NCBI RefSeq assembly: GCF_006385135.1 | Contig: NZ_CP041025.1 | Coordinates: 1,457,501 to 1,521,500 of the forward strand | From: Paremcibacter congregatus | GTDB lineage: Bacteria; Pseudomonadota; Alphaproteobacteria; Sphingomonadales; Emcibacteraceae | Reading direction: 5' to 3' | DNA: 64,000 nt | Shown here: positions 25,911 to 33,971 of the stretch, piece by piece | How positions within the stretch are numbered: position 1 is the first letter of the stretch | How the letters are laid out: every line of letters starts with the position of its first letter | Notes under the pieces: generated by a model | Seen by the model: only the letters and a program-made list of their open reading frames with translations | The model's database searches: none | Told to the model about the DNA's origin: nothing | Made by a program: the position numbers and the translations under genes

Positions 25911-27758
25911 TTGCTGAAACCATCACATTATCACCTTGGCAGACACAAAGGTCCCACCGGGCATCGCGCGGTGAAGGTTTTTTTGATGGCTGCAACGGCG
26001 CTGGGGCTCTGGACAGCACCGGGGCAGGCGGCGGTGGACATCCTTGATGTGCGTACCGGATTGCATCCTGATAAGACCCGTGTGGTTCTGGAATTAAGCG
26101 ACGCGACATTCTATGAAGTCAGCTACCGGCAAGACCCGGTTCTGGAAGGACGCCGGGAAATCGTCGTTGACCTGAAAGAGGCTCCCAGCCGTGAGGCGGT
26201 CAGCGCCCTGACCAAAGATATGCAGGTTGTCGGTCTGGTTCAGGATGTGATCGTAGAGGATCACCTGGGGGGCGTACGTCTGCGGATCGCGTTGCGCACA
26301 TCGGCTGTCGTGGACAAGAGTTTTCTTCTGAAGCCTGACCATGGCATGCAATACCGCCTTGTTTTTGATCTCAAGGCCATATCAGGGGCGGAATGGAGCC
26401 GTTTGGTGAAACGAACAGTACCAGATGCAGCTGCTGTTGAGTTGAAAGAACCGGTGGAGCCGGAGCAACCTGCCCCGGCAGAAGAGCCCGTCGCACCGGC
26501 TCGCCCGCGCACAGAAGATGAAATATCTGTGACGCCGGCACCACCGGTTTCTGTCCCAGACGTGACGCCGGAGAGAACGCCTGAAACATACGATGATGCG
26601 GTCAGCGGCGATGAGCGAATAACCCTGTCGGGCTATATTGAAATGGAAGGCCGCTTTTTCCCCCAGTCGAGTTTCTATCCGGCGGTGGACGACTGGACCG
26701 TATCTTTTGCACTTGAGCCGTTGATGGAATATATTTCTGACAGTGGTGGTGCACAATTCAGCTTTCGACCATTCGGGCGGCTTGATGTTCAGGACAGCGC
26801 CCGCAGCCATTTTGACATTCGCGCATTGAAATGGACCGGAACCGCAGATCGCCTTCAGGCGACGGTCGGCATTGATACTGTTTTCTGGGGGGTTACAGAA
26901 TCGGTTCATCTGGTGAATATCCTCAATCAGGATGATCTGTTGGAAGACATTGACCAGGAAGATAAGCTTGGGCAGCCGATGGCTACGGTATCCTATACCA
27001 GTGACTTCGGGGTGTTTTCCGCTTATCTGATGACCTACTTCCGGGAACAGCGCTTTCCGGGCGCCGAAGGCCGCCTGCGCTTGCCACTGGCCGTGGATTA
27101 TAGTCAGACTGACTATCAGGCCGGGGCCGGCAAATGGCATGCCGACTGGGCGGTGCGCTGGTCACATGTGATCGAAAATTTTGATATAGGACTATATCAT
27201 TTCCGCGGCACCAACCGCGATGTAGATTTGGCTCTGGGGACGGATGCTGATGGCGCCCCCGTTCTGGTGCCGCGTTATAACCTGATTAATCAGACGGGCC
27301 TTGACCTGCAGGCGACGTTTAATGATCTGTTGATTAAATTCGAAGGCATCCGGCGGACGGGGGTCGGGGCCTGGGCTTATCAGGACTATTGGGCTCTGGC
27401 TGGCGGTTTTGAATATACCTTCTATGACTTGTTGGGCGGCGGAGCGGATATCAGCTTGCTGTCGGAATATCTTTATGATGATCGGGGAGATTTGGCGACG
27501 TCCGGGCTTGAAGACGATCTTTTTGTCGGGGTGCGTTGGGCTGCAAACGATATTGACAGTACACAAATTCTTATGGGAACGATTTTTGATCTGAACAGCA
27601 GGGCGAAATTCGTTAATCTGGAAGGCAGCCGCCGGATCGGGGACAGCTGGAAAATATCGCTCGATGCGCGACTATTCCTGGGGGTGCCGGTGGGGGATCC
27701 GTTCTATTCTATTTCTCGGGATGATTTTATTCAACTTCGGCTGGCGCGGTATTTCTAG
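25911..27758 (+). CDS. Outer membrane beta-barrel protein with N-terminal AMIN-like domain
   Basis: A 615-residue protein (TTG start after AAGAGGG). A GTG at 25971 would give a neater signal peptide, MKVFLMAATALGLWTAPGQA. After the signal, residues about 40-135 look like an AMIN domain (VDILDVRTGLHPDKTRVVLE, YRLVFDLKA), which in other proteins binds peptidoglycan or secretin partners. A proline/glutamate-rich linker covers about 160-225. The rest is a series of amphipathic strands with aromatic girdles ending FIQLRLARYF, a typical outer membrane barrel C-terminus with terminal Phe. The barrel part has a DUF1302-like feel, which is inference. The combination could be an anchored porin or the missing outer membrane exit of a transport system. 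Confidence 0.8.
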   Translation: MLKPSHYHLGRHKGPTGHRAVKVFLMAATALGLWTAPGQAAVDILDVRTGLHPDKTRVVLELSDATFYEVSYRQDPVLEGRREIVVDLKEAPSREAVSALTKDMQVVGLVQDVIVEDHLGGVRLRIALRTSAVVDKSFLLKPDHGMQYRLVFDLKAISGAEWSRLVKRTVPDAAAVELKEPVEPEQPAPAEEPVAPARPRTEDEISVTPAPPVSVPDVTPERTPETYDDAVSGDERITLSGYIEMEGRFFPQSSFYPAVDDWTVSFALEPLMEYISDSGGAQFSFRPFGRLDVQDSARSHFDIRALKWTGTADRLQATVGIDTVFWGVTESVHLVNILNQDDLLEDIDQEDKLGQPMATVSYTSDFGVFSAYLMTYFREQRFPGAEGRLRLPLAVDYSQTDYQAGAGKWHADWAVRWSHVIENFDIGLYHFRGTNRDVDLALGTDADGAPVLVPRYNLINQTGLDLQATFNDLLIKFEGIRRTGVGAWAYQDYWALAGGFEYTFYDLLGGGADISLLSEYLYDDRGDLATSGLEDDLFVGVRWAANDIDSTQILMGTIFDLNSRAKFVNLEGSRRIGDSWKISLDARLFLGVPVGDPFYSISRDDFIQLRLARYF

Positions 27759-27851
27759 GACAGAGCACCATTTGGTGATCTTCGGGAATATAATTGCAAT
27801 AATATATCATCTGTAGTATTAATAGGGGGCTGTCTTATTTCGGGCACATTT

Positions 27852-27881
27852 TTGACATAGTCTGCCGAAGAGACAAATAAT
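27852..27881 (+). promoter_or_regulatory. Candidate sigma-70 promoter of the coiled-coil membrane protein gene
   Basis: A perfect TTGACA (27852-27857) is followed after 18 bp by AATAAT (27876-27881). The predicted start is near 27888, about 70 bp before the ATG. Confidence 0.55.
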
Positions 27882-27960
27882 AAGATAAATATTCAATTAG
27901 AAATTTGACAGAAAAATTGGGTAAAGCTTTTTCGATTATGCTTTGTGGTGAGGCCAGCAG

Positions 27961-28659
27961 ATGACACGTCAAGAAAATCAGGGTAATTTTAAGGCACTTT
28001 TTGTTAAGCTGTCCGGCGCGGCATTGGGGCTTGCTGTCATGATGTCCGGTGCTGTTTATCTCGGCCCGATGATCCTTTCTCATGAAACCAGCATGTCATC
28101 ATCAGAAGCCGCATCCGAGGCTTTTTCTTCTGCGGAAGCCATGTCGTATGACGAAATGGAGATTGCGGTCTCCTTGGGCGAAGACTTCAGAACGATCGTC
28201 GAGGCGCAGCAAGGGCGGGCGGAGTTCGCCTTGGAACAGGCGCGCCAATCTTTGGAAAACCTGCGCAGTGAACGCCTTGAGGCGGTGCAGTATATGAATA
28301 AAGAAAAGATTGCTGCATTGAATGAAGCCATTATGGAGATCATTTCTGAAGAGGGGGTTCCGGCCGCCATCAAGGAAAATATCATTGCGGATCTGGAGCA
28401 GCAGATTGAAAACCTGAATGTGAAGGTACACCGCATTGACAGGCAAGTTGATATGACGCAAGAGCAATTAAGTCTTTTGGAAGATCATGTTGTGACGTTT
28501 GCCTACAAGAGTGGACAATTGCCCCGGTCGACTTATCAAAACACCTCTAAATGCAGTGAAGAAGAAATCGTGATAGACAAATGCGATGGAGACTGTGATG
28601 AAGAGGCGCCAAGACGGCGTGACGGGAAGGGCATTCGCGAAGCCTTCTACTGGATATAA
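27961..28659 (+). CDS. Membrane-anchored coiled-coil protein of unknown function
   Basis: A 232-residue protein not assigned to any family. One hydrophobic segment at about 14-37 (LSGAALGLAVMMSGAVYLGP) would anchor it in the inner membrane or act as an uncleaved signal. A serine/alanine-rich stretch (SSSEAASEAFSSAEAMS) follows, then a long heptad-like helix from about 70 to 185, probably a coiled coil. The C-terminal 45 residues are charged and contain Cys-x8-Cys-x3-Cys (KCSEEEIVIDKCDGDC). It has its own promoter and may be an envelope spacer or adaptor. It is adjacent to the AMIN/barrel gene, but any link is only by position. Confidence 0.75.
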   Translation: MTRQENQGNFKALFVKLSGAALGLAVMMSGAVYLGPMILSHETSMSSSEAASEAFSSAEAMSYDEMEIAVSLGEDFRTIVEAQQGRAEFALEQARQSLENLRSERLEAVQYMNKEKIAALNEAIMEIISEEGVPAAIKENIIADLEQQIENLNVKVHRIDRQVDMTQEQLSLLEDHVVTFAYKSGQLPRSTYQNTSKCSEEEIVIDKCDGDCDEEAPRRRDGKGIREAFYWI

Positions 28660-28784
28660 TACTGTGCTTTGAGGCACGGCATATCTTCTCTTAAAATTCT
28701 TTCCATACAAAGTTTACTTTAGTTCGGCGCCATTTGCTGATAGGTTGTGTTGTGTATGCATTATTCTATCAGGCGGAGGGGCGG

Positions 28785-30305
28785 ATGGTCGCGCATATTG
28801 GAACAGTTGCATTTGTCGGCATTGAGGCGCGTCTAGTTGATGTGCAGGTTCAGGTGGCGTCGGGATTGCCGTCGTTTACCATTGTGGGTCTGCCGGACAA
28901 GGCGGTGGCTGAATCCCGGGAACGGGTAAGAGCCGCTCTCGGCGCCATCGGTCTGGCGCTCCCCCCCAAACGCATTACCGTTAATCTTGCCCCTGCCGAT
29001 CTGCCGAAGGCGGGCAGTCATTATGACCTTGCAATTGCGTTGGGGGTTCTGGTGGCCATGCAGGCGGTAACCAGTGATATGGTGGAAGCCTACATCGTGC
29101 TTGGTGAATTGGGCCTTGATGGCCGGATTCAGTCGGTACCGGGGGTGCTGCCCGCGGCGTTGAAAGCGCTGGAACTGGATTGCGGCCTGATCTGCGCCGC
29201 TTCCTGCGGCGGGGAGGCCGCCTGGGCCGGAGAGCTTGAGATTATCGCCGCCGATGGCCTGCTCGGGCTGATCAGCCACCTGAAGGGGCAGCAGAAATAT
29301 CCGCCCCCCGTGGCGGCTCTGGCGGATATGGTGGATAATCTTCACGACCTGAAAGATATCAAGGGGCAGGAGACCGCCAAGCGGGCGTTGGAGATCACGG
29401 CGGCCGGTGGCCATAATTTATGTATGGTCGGGCCGCCGGGGTCGGGAAAGTCAATGCTGGCGGCGCGTCTGCCGGGAATCTTGCCGCCGATGACGCCGCA
29501 GGAGGTGCTGGAAGTCAGTATGGTGGCCTCGGTCGCCGGCCTGCTGACCGAAGGAAAAATCACCCGGCAGCGTCCTTATCGTACGCCGCATCATTCGGCC
29601 TCCATGGCGGCGCTCACCGGTGGCGGCATGCGGGCCCAGCCGGGGGAGATCTCGCTCGCCCATCGCGGAGTGCTCTTTCTTGATGAACTGCCGGAGTTTC
29701 ACCGCCCGGCGCTCGACAGCCTGCGTCAACCGATAGAAACTGGGGAAGTCGTGGTCGCCCGTGCCAATCTTCATGTCACCTACCCCGCGCGCTTCCAATT
29801 GGTGGCGGCGATGAATCCCTGCCGTTGTGGTTACCTCGAAGATCCGGCCCAGGCCTGCAGTCGGGCCCCGAAATGTGCCGTCGATTACCAATCTAAGGTT
29901 TCCGGCCCGATGATGGACCGCTTTGACATTCATATCGAGGTCCCGGCGGTCAGCGCCCATGACCTGTCCCTGCCTGCCGCCGCCGAAGGCAGTGCCGATG
30001 TCGCCCGGCGGGTGCAGGCGGCGCGGCAAAGGCAGACCCGGCGCTATCAGGCAATGGGTATTAGTAATCGGGTGCGCAGCAACGCCGAGGTGGATGGGGA
30101 GGCGCTGGAGCAGGTGGCTGTGCTCGACAAGGCGGGATCGGACATTCTCGCCCAGGCCATCGATGTGATGAAGCTCACCGCGCGCGGCTATCACCGGATA
30201 TTGCGGGTTGCCCGTACCCTGGCGGACCTTGAAGGGGTAGACAATATCGCCAAACGCCATATCGCCGAAGCCCTCAGTTACCGCCAAAAGAAGCACTTGC
30301 GCTGA
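28785..30305 (+). CDS. comM: ComM/YifB-family AAA+ helicase-like protein (Mg-chelatase-like)
   Basis: A 506-residue YifB/ComM protein. The Lon-protease-like N-terminal fold has the standard opening VAHIGTVAFVGIEARLVDV and SGLPSFTIVGLPDKAVAESR. The AAA+ core has Walker A GPPGSGKS near residue 217 and Walker B GVLFLDELPEF. A four-cysteine box (MNPCRCGY, then Cys residues in AQACSRAPKCAVDY) precedes the C-terminal Mg_chelatase_C domain. In competent bacteria ComM drives branch migration during integration of transformed DNA. ATG 28785 is used because GGCGGAGGGG lies just before it; the frame extends upstream to 28734. Nearby competence genes are not visible. Confidence 0.93.
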   Translation: MVAHIGTVAFVGIEARLVDVQVQVASGLPSFTIVGLPDKAVAESRERVRAALGAIGLALPPKRITVNLAPADLPKAGSHYDLAIALGVLVAMQAVTSDMVEAYIVLGELGLDGRIQSVPGVLPAALKALELDCGLICAASCGGEAAWAGELEIIAADGLLGLISHLKGQQKYPPPVAALADMVDNLHDLKDIKGQETAKRALEITAAGGHNLCMVGPPGSGKSMLAARLPGILPPMTPQEVLEVSMVASVAGLLTEGKITRQRPYRTPHHSASMAALTGGGMRAQPGEISLAHRGVLFLDELPEFHRPALDSLRQPIETGEVVVARANLHVTYPARFQLVAAMNPCRCGYLEDPAQACSRAPKCAVDYQSKVSGPMMDRFDIHIEVPAVSAHDLSLPAAAEGSADVARRVQAARQRQTRRYQAMGISNRVRSNAEVDGEALEQVAVLDKAGSDILAQAIDVMKLTARGYHRILRVARTLADLEGVDNIAKRHIAEALSYRQKKHLR

Positions 30306-30481
30306 CCGGGGTTGCGAGGATGTGTAAAGAATCCTGACACATTTTGGCCGTATTTGGTGATTGTTTTACAGTGTTGGTATGAGAATATGCGGAATATGTT
30401 ATATTTTGCGCCATTCTTATAATTGGCATGAGATTTGCATAGTGGGAGGTAAGTTTATTTTATGTTGAGTTAGGAAAAACA

Positions 30482-31150
30482 ATGTTATTGAAAAAAATAA
30501 TACCAACCGTGGTCATCGTTCTTGGTCTGGCTTCATTTACTTCTTCCGCTGTAGCTGCTGCCATCGTCTATACTGATCGGGGTCTTTTTGAAGGTGCCCT
30601 TCAGAATGTCATTATCGATGATTTTAGCAATGATGATTATGACTTTTTAAATACCGACGCGGTCATGAAAAACCTGTCGGCCGGATCAATCGGTTATGAA
30701 AGCACATTTTTTGGTGTGCCTGATTGGAATATTGTCCAGAATTCTGGACCGCAAGTTGATACATTATGCTGGGGGTGTAACGGTTCGGGCATGATTATTC
30801 TTGATGATACAACAATTGGGTCAGCAGATGGGGTGTTCGGCTTTGGCCTGGATATTATTGGAAATTCGACGGGGACGCCATATGACGCGTTTGTCACGTA
30901 CGGTGATGGCTCAACCGAGAATTTCGACCTGGGAACCGGAGCTAAATTTTTCGGCCTGACATCAGATTTACTTATCAAAACTGTGCATTTTGGTCTTGTG
31001 AACGGGGGAATTACAGGAAGTGGTAGTTTTACGGTAGATAACGTAACCATCGGTAACATGCGCAGCACAACTGTACCCGAACCCGCGCCTCTGGCTCTGT
31101 TGGGCCTCGGTTTGCTGGGTCTCGGTCTGGCGCGTAAACGTCGTAACTGA
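30482..31150 (+). CDS. PEP-CTERM sorting domain protein
   Basis: A 222-residue exported protein with a Sec signal (cut after AVAA near residue 27). The body is rich in Gly, Asp and Asn, like many extracellular PEP-CTERM proteins (CWGCNGSGMIILDDTTIG, FDLGTGAKFFGLTSD). The C-terminus is a full PEP-CTERM tripartite signal: VPEP, then the hydrophobic APLALLGLGLLGLGLA, then RKRRN. In the known system exosortase/EpsH cleaves such proteins and anchors or releases them, linked to exopolysaccharide. No exosortase gene is in this window, so it is an orphan substrate. A terminator follows it. Confidence 0.93.
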   Translation: MLLKKIIPTVVIVLGLASFTSSAVAAAIVYTDRGLFEGALQNVIIDDFSNDDYDFLNTDAVMKNLSAGSIGYESTFFGVPDWNIVQNSGPQVDTLCWGCNGSGMIILDDTTIGSADGVFGFGLDIIGNSTGTPYDAFVTYGDGSTENFDLGTGAKFFGLTSDLLIKTVHFGLVNGGITGSGSFTVDNVTIGNMRSTTVPEPAPLALLGLGLLGLGLARKRRN

Positions 31151-31173
31151 TATCTGATCATTATATTTTGAGA

Positions 31174-31211
31174 GAGCGGCTTTCCTGTCACGGGGAGGTC
31201 GCCTTTTTTTT
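31174..31211 (+). terminator. Intrinsic terminator of the PEP-CTERM gene
   Basis: Arms GCGGCTTTCC and GGGAGGTCGC pair over about 10 bp with three wobbles and are followed by a run of T, about 25 bp after the stop codon. Confidence 0.75.
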
Positions 31212-31300
31212 GCTTATTTGTTGAGGTAATAATCTTTTGTGACAAGGAACGGATTGATGTTATGGTCCGTTATATTTATTCACTCAAAAGGTATTTTGAT

Positions 31301-31858
31301 ATGTTGAAGAAAATTATTTTACTGATCGCCCTGACGGCTGTTCCGTTCGCGGCTTCCGCTAAATCCGCAGATAAGAAACGCGCCGAAATTCTCGAAATGC
31401 GCCAGGAAGTTCTGACGCGTCTCTATAGCGAGAAGCCCGAGGCCCGGGACATGATCAAATCTGCCGAAGGCTATGCGGTTTTTAACAATGGGGGGGTCAA
31501 TCTTATTTTCTTGTCCGCGGGGAGCGGCAAGGGGGTCGCTCATGACAATAAAACCGGCAAGAATACCTTCATGCGCATGGCCACAGGCGGGGTTGGTATC
31601 GGGCTTGGCATAAAAGACTATCAGGCGGTGATGATCTTCCATAAACGCTCGGCGTTTGATAACTTCGTCGAACATGGTTGGGATTTTTCTGGCCAGGCGG
31701 ATGCCGCCGCGAAAGTGGGGGATGAAGGCGGCGAGGCCAATGTGGCCGATACCGCTGTCGGCGGGGTCACGATTTATCAGATGACCAAGAAAGGTCTTGC
31801 GCTTCAGGCCACATTGCAAGGCACCAAATACTGGAAAAATGGCAAGCTGAACAAGTAA
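31301..31858 (+). CDS. SYLF-domain (YSC84-like) lipid-binding protein
   Basis: A 185-residue exported protein. ATG 31301 gives the signal peptide MLKKIILLIALTAVPFAASA; a longer frame from 31262 is less likely. The mature protein has the SYLF/Ysc84 fold signature: AEGYAVFNNGGVNLIFLSAGSG, RMATGGVGIGLGIKDYQAVM, then AVGGVTIYQMTKKGLALQAT. SYLF domains bind phosphoinositides or other membrane lipids; bacterial members are periplasmic with unclear roles. It is followed 37 bp later by the AmpG-type permease gene on the same strand, so the two may share a transcript and act on the envelope. Confidence 0.88.
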   Translation: MLKKIILLIALTAVPFAASAKSADKKRAEILEMRQEVLTRLYSEKPEARDMIKSAEGYAVFNNGGVNLIFLSAGSGKGVAHDNKTGKNTFMRMATGGVGIGLGIKDYQAVMIFHKRSAFDNFVEHGWDFSGQADAAAKVGDEGGEANVADTAVGGVTIYQMTKKGLALQATLQGTKYWKNGKLNK

Positions 31859-31895
31859 CCCCAACGGCAGACAGTAAAAAAATAAAGGGTAGGAT

Positions 31896-33257
31896 GTGAC
31901 ACGGGTAAAAAGCTGGTGGGCGGCGATTGAGGTTTTTCGGAAAAAGCATGTCATTGCCATGCTGTTCTTCGGCTTTTCCAGTGGCTTGCCCCTGGCGCTG
32001 TCATTTAGCATTCTCGGGTTATGGTTGAAGGAAGACGGTATGTCGCTGGGCAATGCCGTGCAATTCTCCCTCGTCGGTTTGCCGTATCTGTTTAAATTCG
32101 CCTGGGCCCCCCTGATTGATCGGGTGCCGTTGCCATTCCTCAGCTCGCTTATGGGGCAACGGCGCAGCTGGATGCTGTTGTCACAGGGTATGGTAATGGT
32201 GATGATATTTGCGCTTGGCGGTTTTGCTTCCGCAACGGCGCCGGTCCTGACAGCTTTTGTCGCGCTTGCCATGACTTTCAGTTCCGCCACGCAGGATATT
32301 GTGGTTGATGCCTACCGAATAGACCGTCTGGCCGAAGATGAACAAGCGGCCGGGGCGGCGATGATCATTTATGGCTATCGTATTGGCATGCTGGTGTCAG
32401 GAGGGGGCAGCCTTATTCTGGCTGATCACATGGGCTGGCCAGCTGTCTATGCCATCATGGCGGTGTTGATGAGCGTCGGGATCATCACGACTTTGTTGAA
32501 CCGGGAACCCGAAAATATAGAAAAACAACTGGTCAGGGATCAGGAACGGGACCTGGCCGTGCAGTTCAGCGAAAAATTCAGTCCGGGGTTGGCGCGGTTT
32601 CTCGCCTGGGTCCAGGTTGCCATTTGGGCGCCGTTTCAGAATTTCATGACTAAAAAAGCCTGGGTTCTTATTCTGTTGACCATTGTATTGTTCAAACTGG
32701 GCGATGCGCTGGCCGGGGTGATCACCAATTTGTTTCTGGTTGACGCCTTGGGGTTCAGTAAAACCCAGGTGGGCACGATTGTGAAAGGTTTTGGTCTGAT
32801 CGCCACTTTGTCCGGCATTGCAGTTGGCGGGGTCTTGCTCAAACGGTTCGGAATGTTCCGGGCGTTGGTGTTGTGCGGCGTTCTGCAACTGGGGTCTAAC
32901 GCGCTGTTCATTGTGCAATATCATTTGGGAGTCGACGTCGCTTTCCTGCATGTGACCATCGGGGTGGAGAATTTTACAGGCGGCATGGGAACGGTCGTTT
33001 TTGTCGCTTATCTTTCCGCGCTGTGTAATAAGGCCTTTTCTGCCACGCAATATGCGTTGATGAGCGCCCTGGCGGCCGTGCCGCGGGGTTTTCTCTCCGC
33101 CAATGCCGGCCATTGGGTGGAAAGCCTTGGCTGGGTTAATTTCTTTACCCTGACAATTTTAGCCGCCGTGCCGGGCATTCTGCTGCTATTTATTTTGCGT
33201 CGCTATGATATGGGGATTGTATCTGTTGAAAAAGAGCTTAGTCCCGACGTGCGATAA
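31896..33257 (+). CDS. AmpG-type MFS muropeptide permease
   Basis: A 453-residue major facilitator protein with about twelve to fourteen membrane segments. The opening GFSSGLPLALSFSILGLWLKEDGMS and the box ATQDIVVDAYRIDRL are characteristic of AmpG, which takes anhydro-muropeptides into the cytoplasm for recycling and can influence beta-lactamase induction. The start is GTG with AAGGGTAGG upstream, because the adjoining ATG runs into a stop. Its last 20 bp overlap the convergent minus-strand gene. No ampD or ampR lies nearby. I leave the symbol open because AmpG-like permeases include other specificities. Confidence 0.88.
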   Translation: MTRVKSWWAAIEVFRKKHVIAMLFFGFSSGLPLALSFSILGLWLKEDGMSLGNAVQFSLVGLPYLFKFAWAPLIDRVPLPFLSSLMGQRRSWMLLSQGMVMVMIFALGGFASATAPVLTAFVALAMTFSSATQDIVVDAYRIDRLAEDEQAAGAAMIIYGYRIGMLVSGGGSLILADHMGWPAVYAIMAVLMSVGIITTLLNREPENIEKQLVRDQERDLAVQFSEKFSPGLARFLAWVQVAIWAPFQNFMTKKAWVLILLTIVLFKLGDALAGVITNLFLVDALGFSKTQVGTIVKGFGLIATLSGIAVGGVLLKRFGMFRALVLCGVLQLGSNALFIVQYHLGVDVAFLHVTIGVENFTGGMGTVVFVAYLSALCNKAFSATQYALMSALAAVPRGFLSANAGHWVESLGWVNFFTLTILAAVPGILLLFILRRYDMGIVSVEKELSPDVR

Positions 33258-33813
33258 TGCGCAAGGTCGGGGAAAAGCGATTTTTACGCCAGGCCATCTT
33301 GAAACCGCGCTGTTCCAACAGAAACATAATGTTTTTTGGTTGAAAAAAATTAATCTGACCTGGTAGAGGGGCGGGCCTTAAAAAAGGCCGTTGTACCGGA
33401 GCGGAAAGATACAGCAGGCCACCGGGGCGGAGCTGGTCAAATTTCTCCCTGAAAAAGGCGCTAAGATCGGGGACGTAAGGTAAAACCATATCAGCCCAGA
33501 TGGCCGCATTGTCCCTGCTTTCTGCCACCAATGCTGTAAAAGCAACATTTCCATCCGAAGGCAGGGTATCGATTTCTGCCGGATCCAGACCGTGCAAGGC
33601 GATGGTCGGCGTCTTTTGCAGGGCGGATAGGGCAGGCAGGTCCTTGAAAGAAGTGAACAGGGACTGATATGGGTCTGAGGATGTTTCTGATGTGGTGGGC
33701 TGCTGTTTGAAGCCGCAAAAGATACAGCGGTAACAGCTCGTCCGGGGGGCTGGACTGACTTTCGCACCGCAAATGGCGCAGGAGGAACTCGTCATGGAAA
33801 CATCATTCTGCAT
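33238..33813 (-). CDS. Zinc-ribbon protein with a methyltransferase-like C-terminal half
   Basis: A 191-residue protein. The N-terminus has four cysteines in a zinc-ribbon arrangement (CAICGAKVSPAPRTSCYRC followed by CGF). The C-terminal half looks like the second part of a class I SAM-dependent methyltransferase (REKFDQLRPGGLLYLSAPV, PGQINFFQPKNIMFLLEQRG), the type seen in polysaccharide or lipid methyltransferases. The glycine-rich SAM-binding motif of the first part is missing, so enzymatic activity is doubtful. It may be a shortened, repurposed or decaying gene. It overlaps ampG tail-to-tail by 20 bp. The start could also be the ATG six codons in (33795). Confidence 0.65.
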   Translation of the reverse strand: MQNDVSMTSSSCAICGAKVSPAPRTSCYRCIFCGFKQQPTTSETSSDPYQSLFTSFKDLPALSALQKTPTIALHGLDPAEIDTLPSDGNVAFTALVAESRDNAAIWADMVLPYVPDLSAFFREKFDQLRPGGLLYLSAPVQRPFLRPAPLPGQINFFQPKNIMFLLEQRGFKMAWRKNRFSPTLRIIARRD

Positions 33814-33971
33814 AAGATTTATGATTAGTAGAGTGTTGGTTATAGGTTAGCCTTGTCTCCTTGTTAAGATGTTTTATAGAATTCACCAGAAGAATTTGTT
33901 TGCCGCGGCCCGGGGGTATATAGTAAGCCTGATCAGGAAAGTGTAACGGTGGGTAGAAAGTAAAGTCATTT

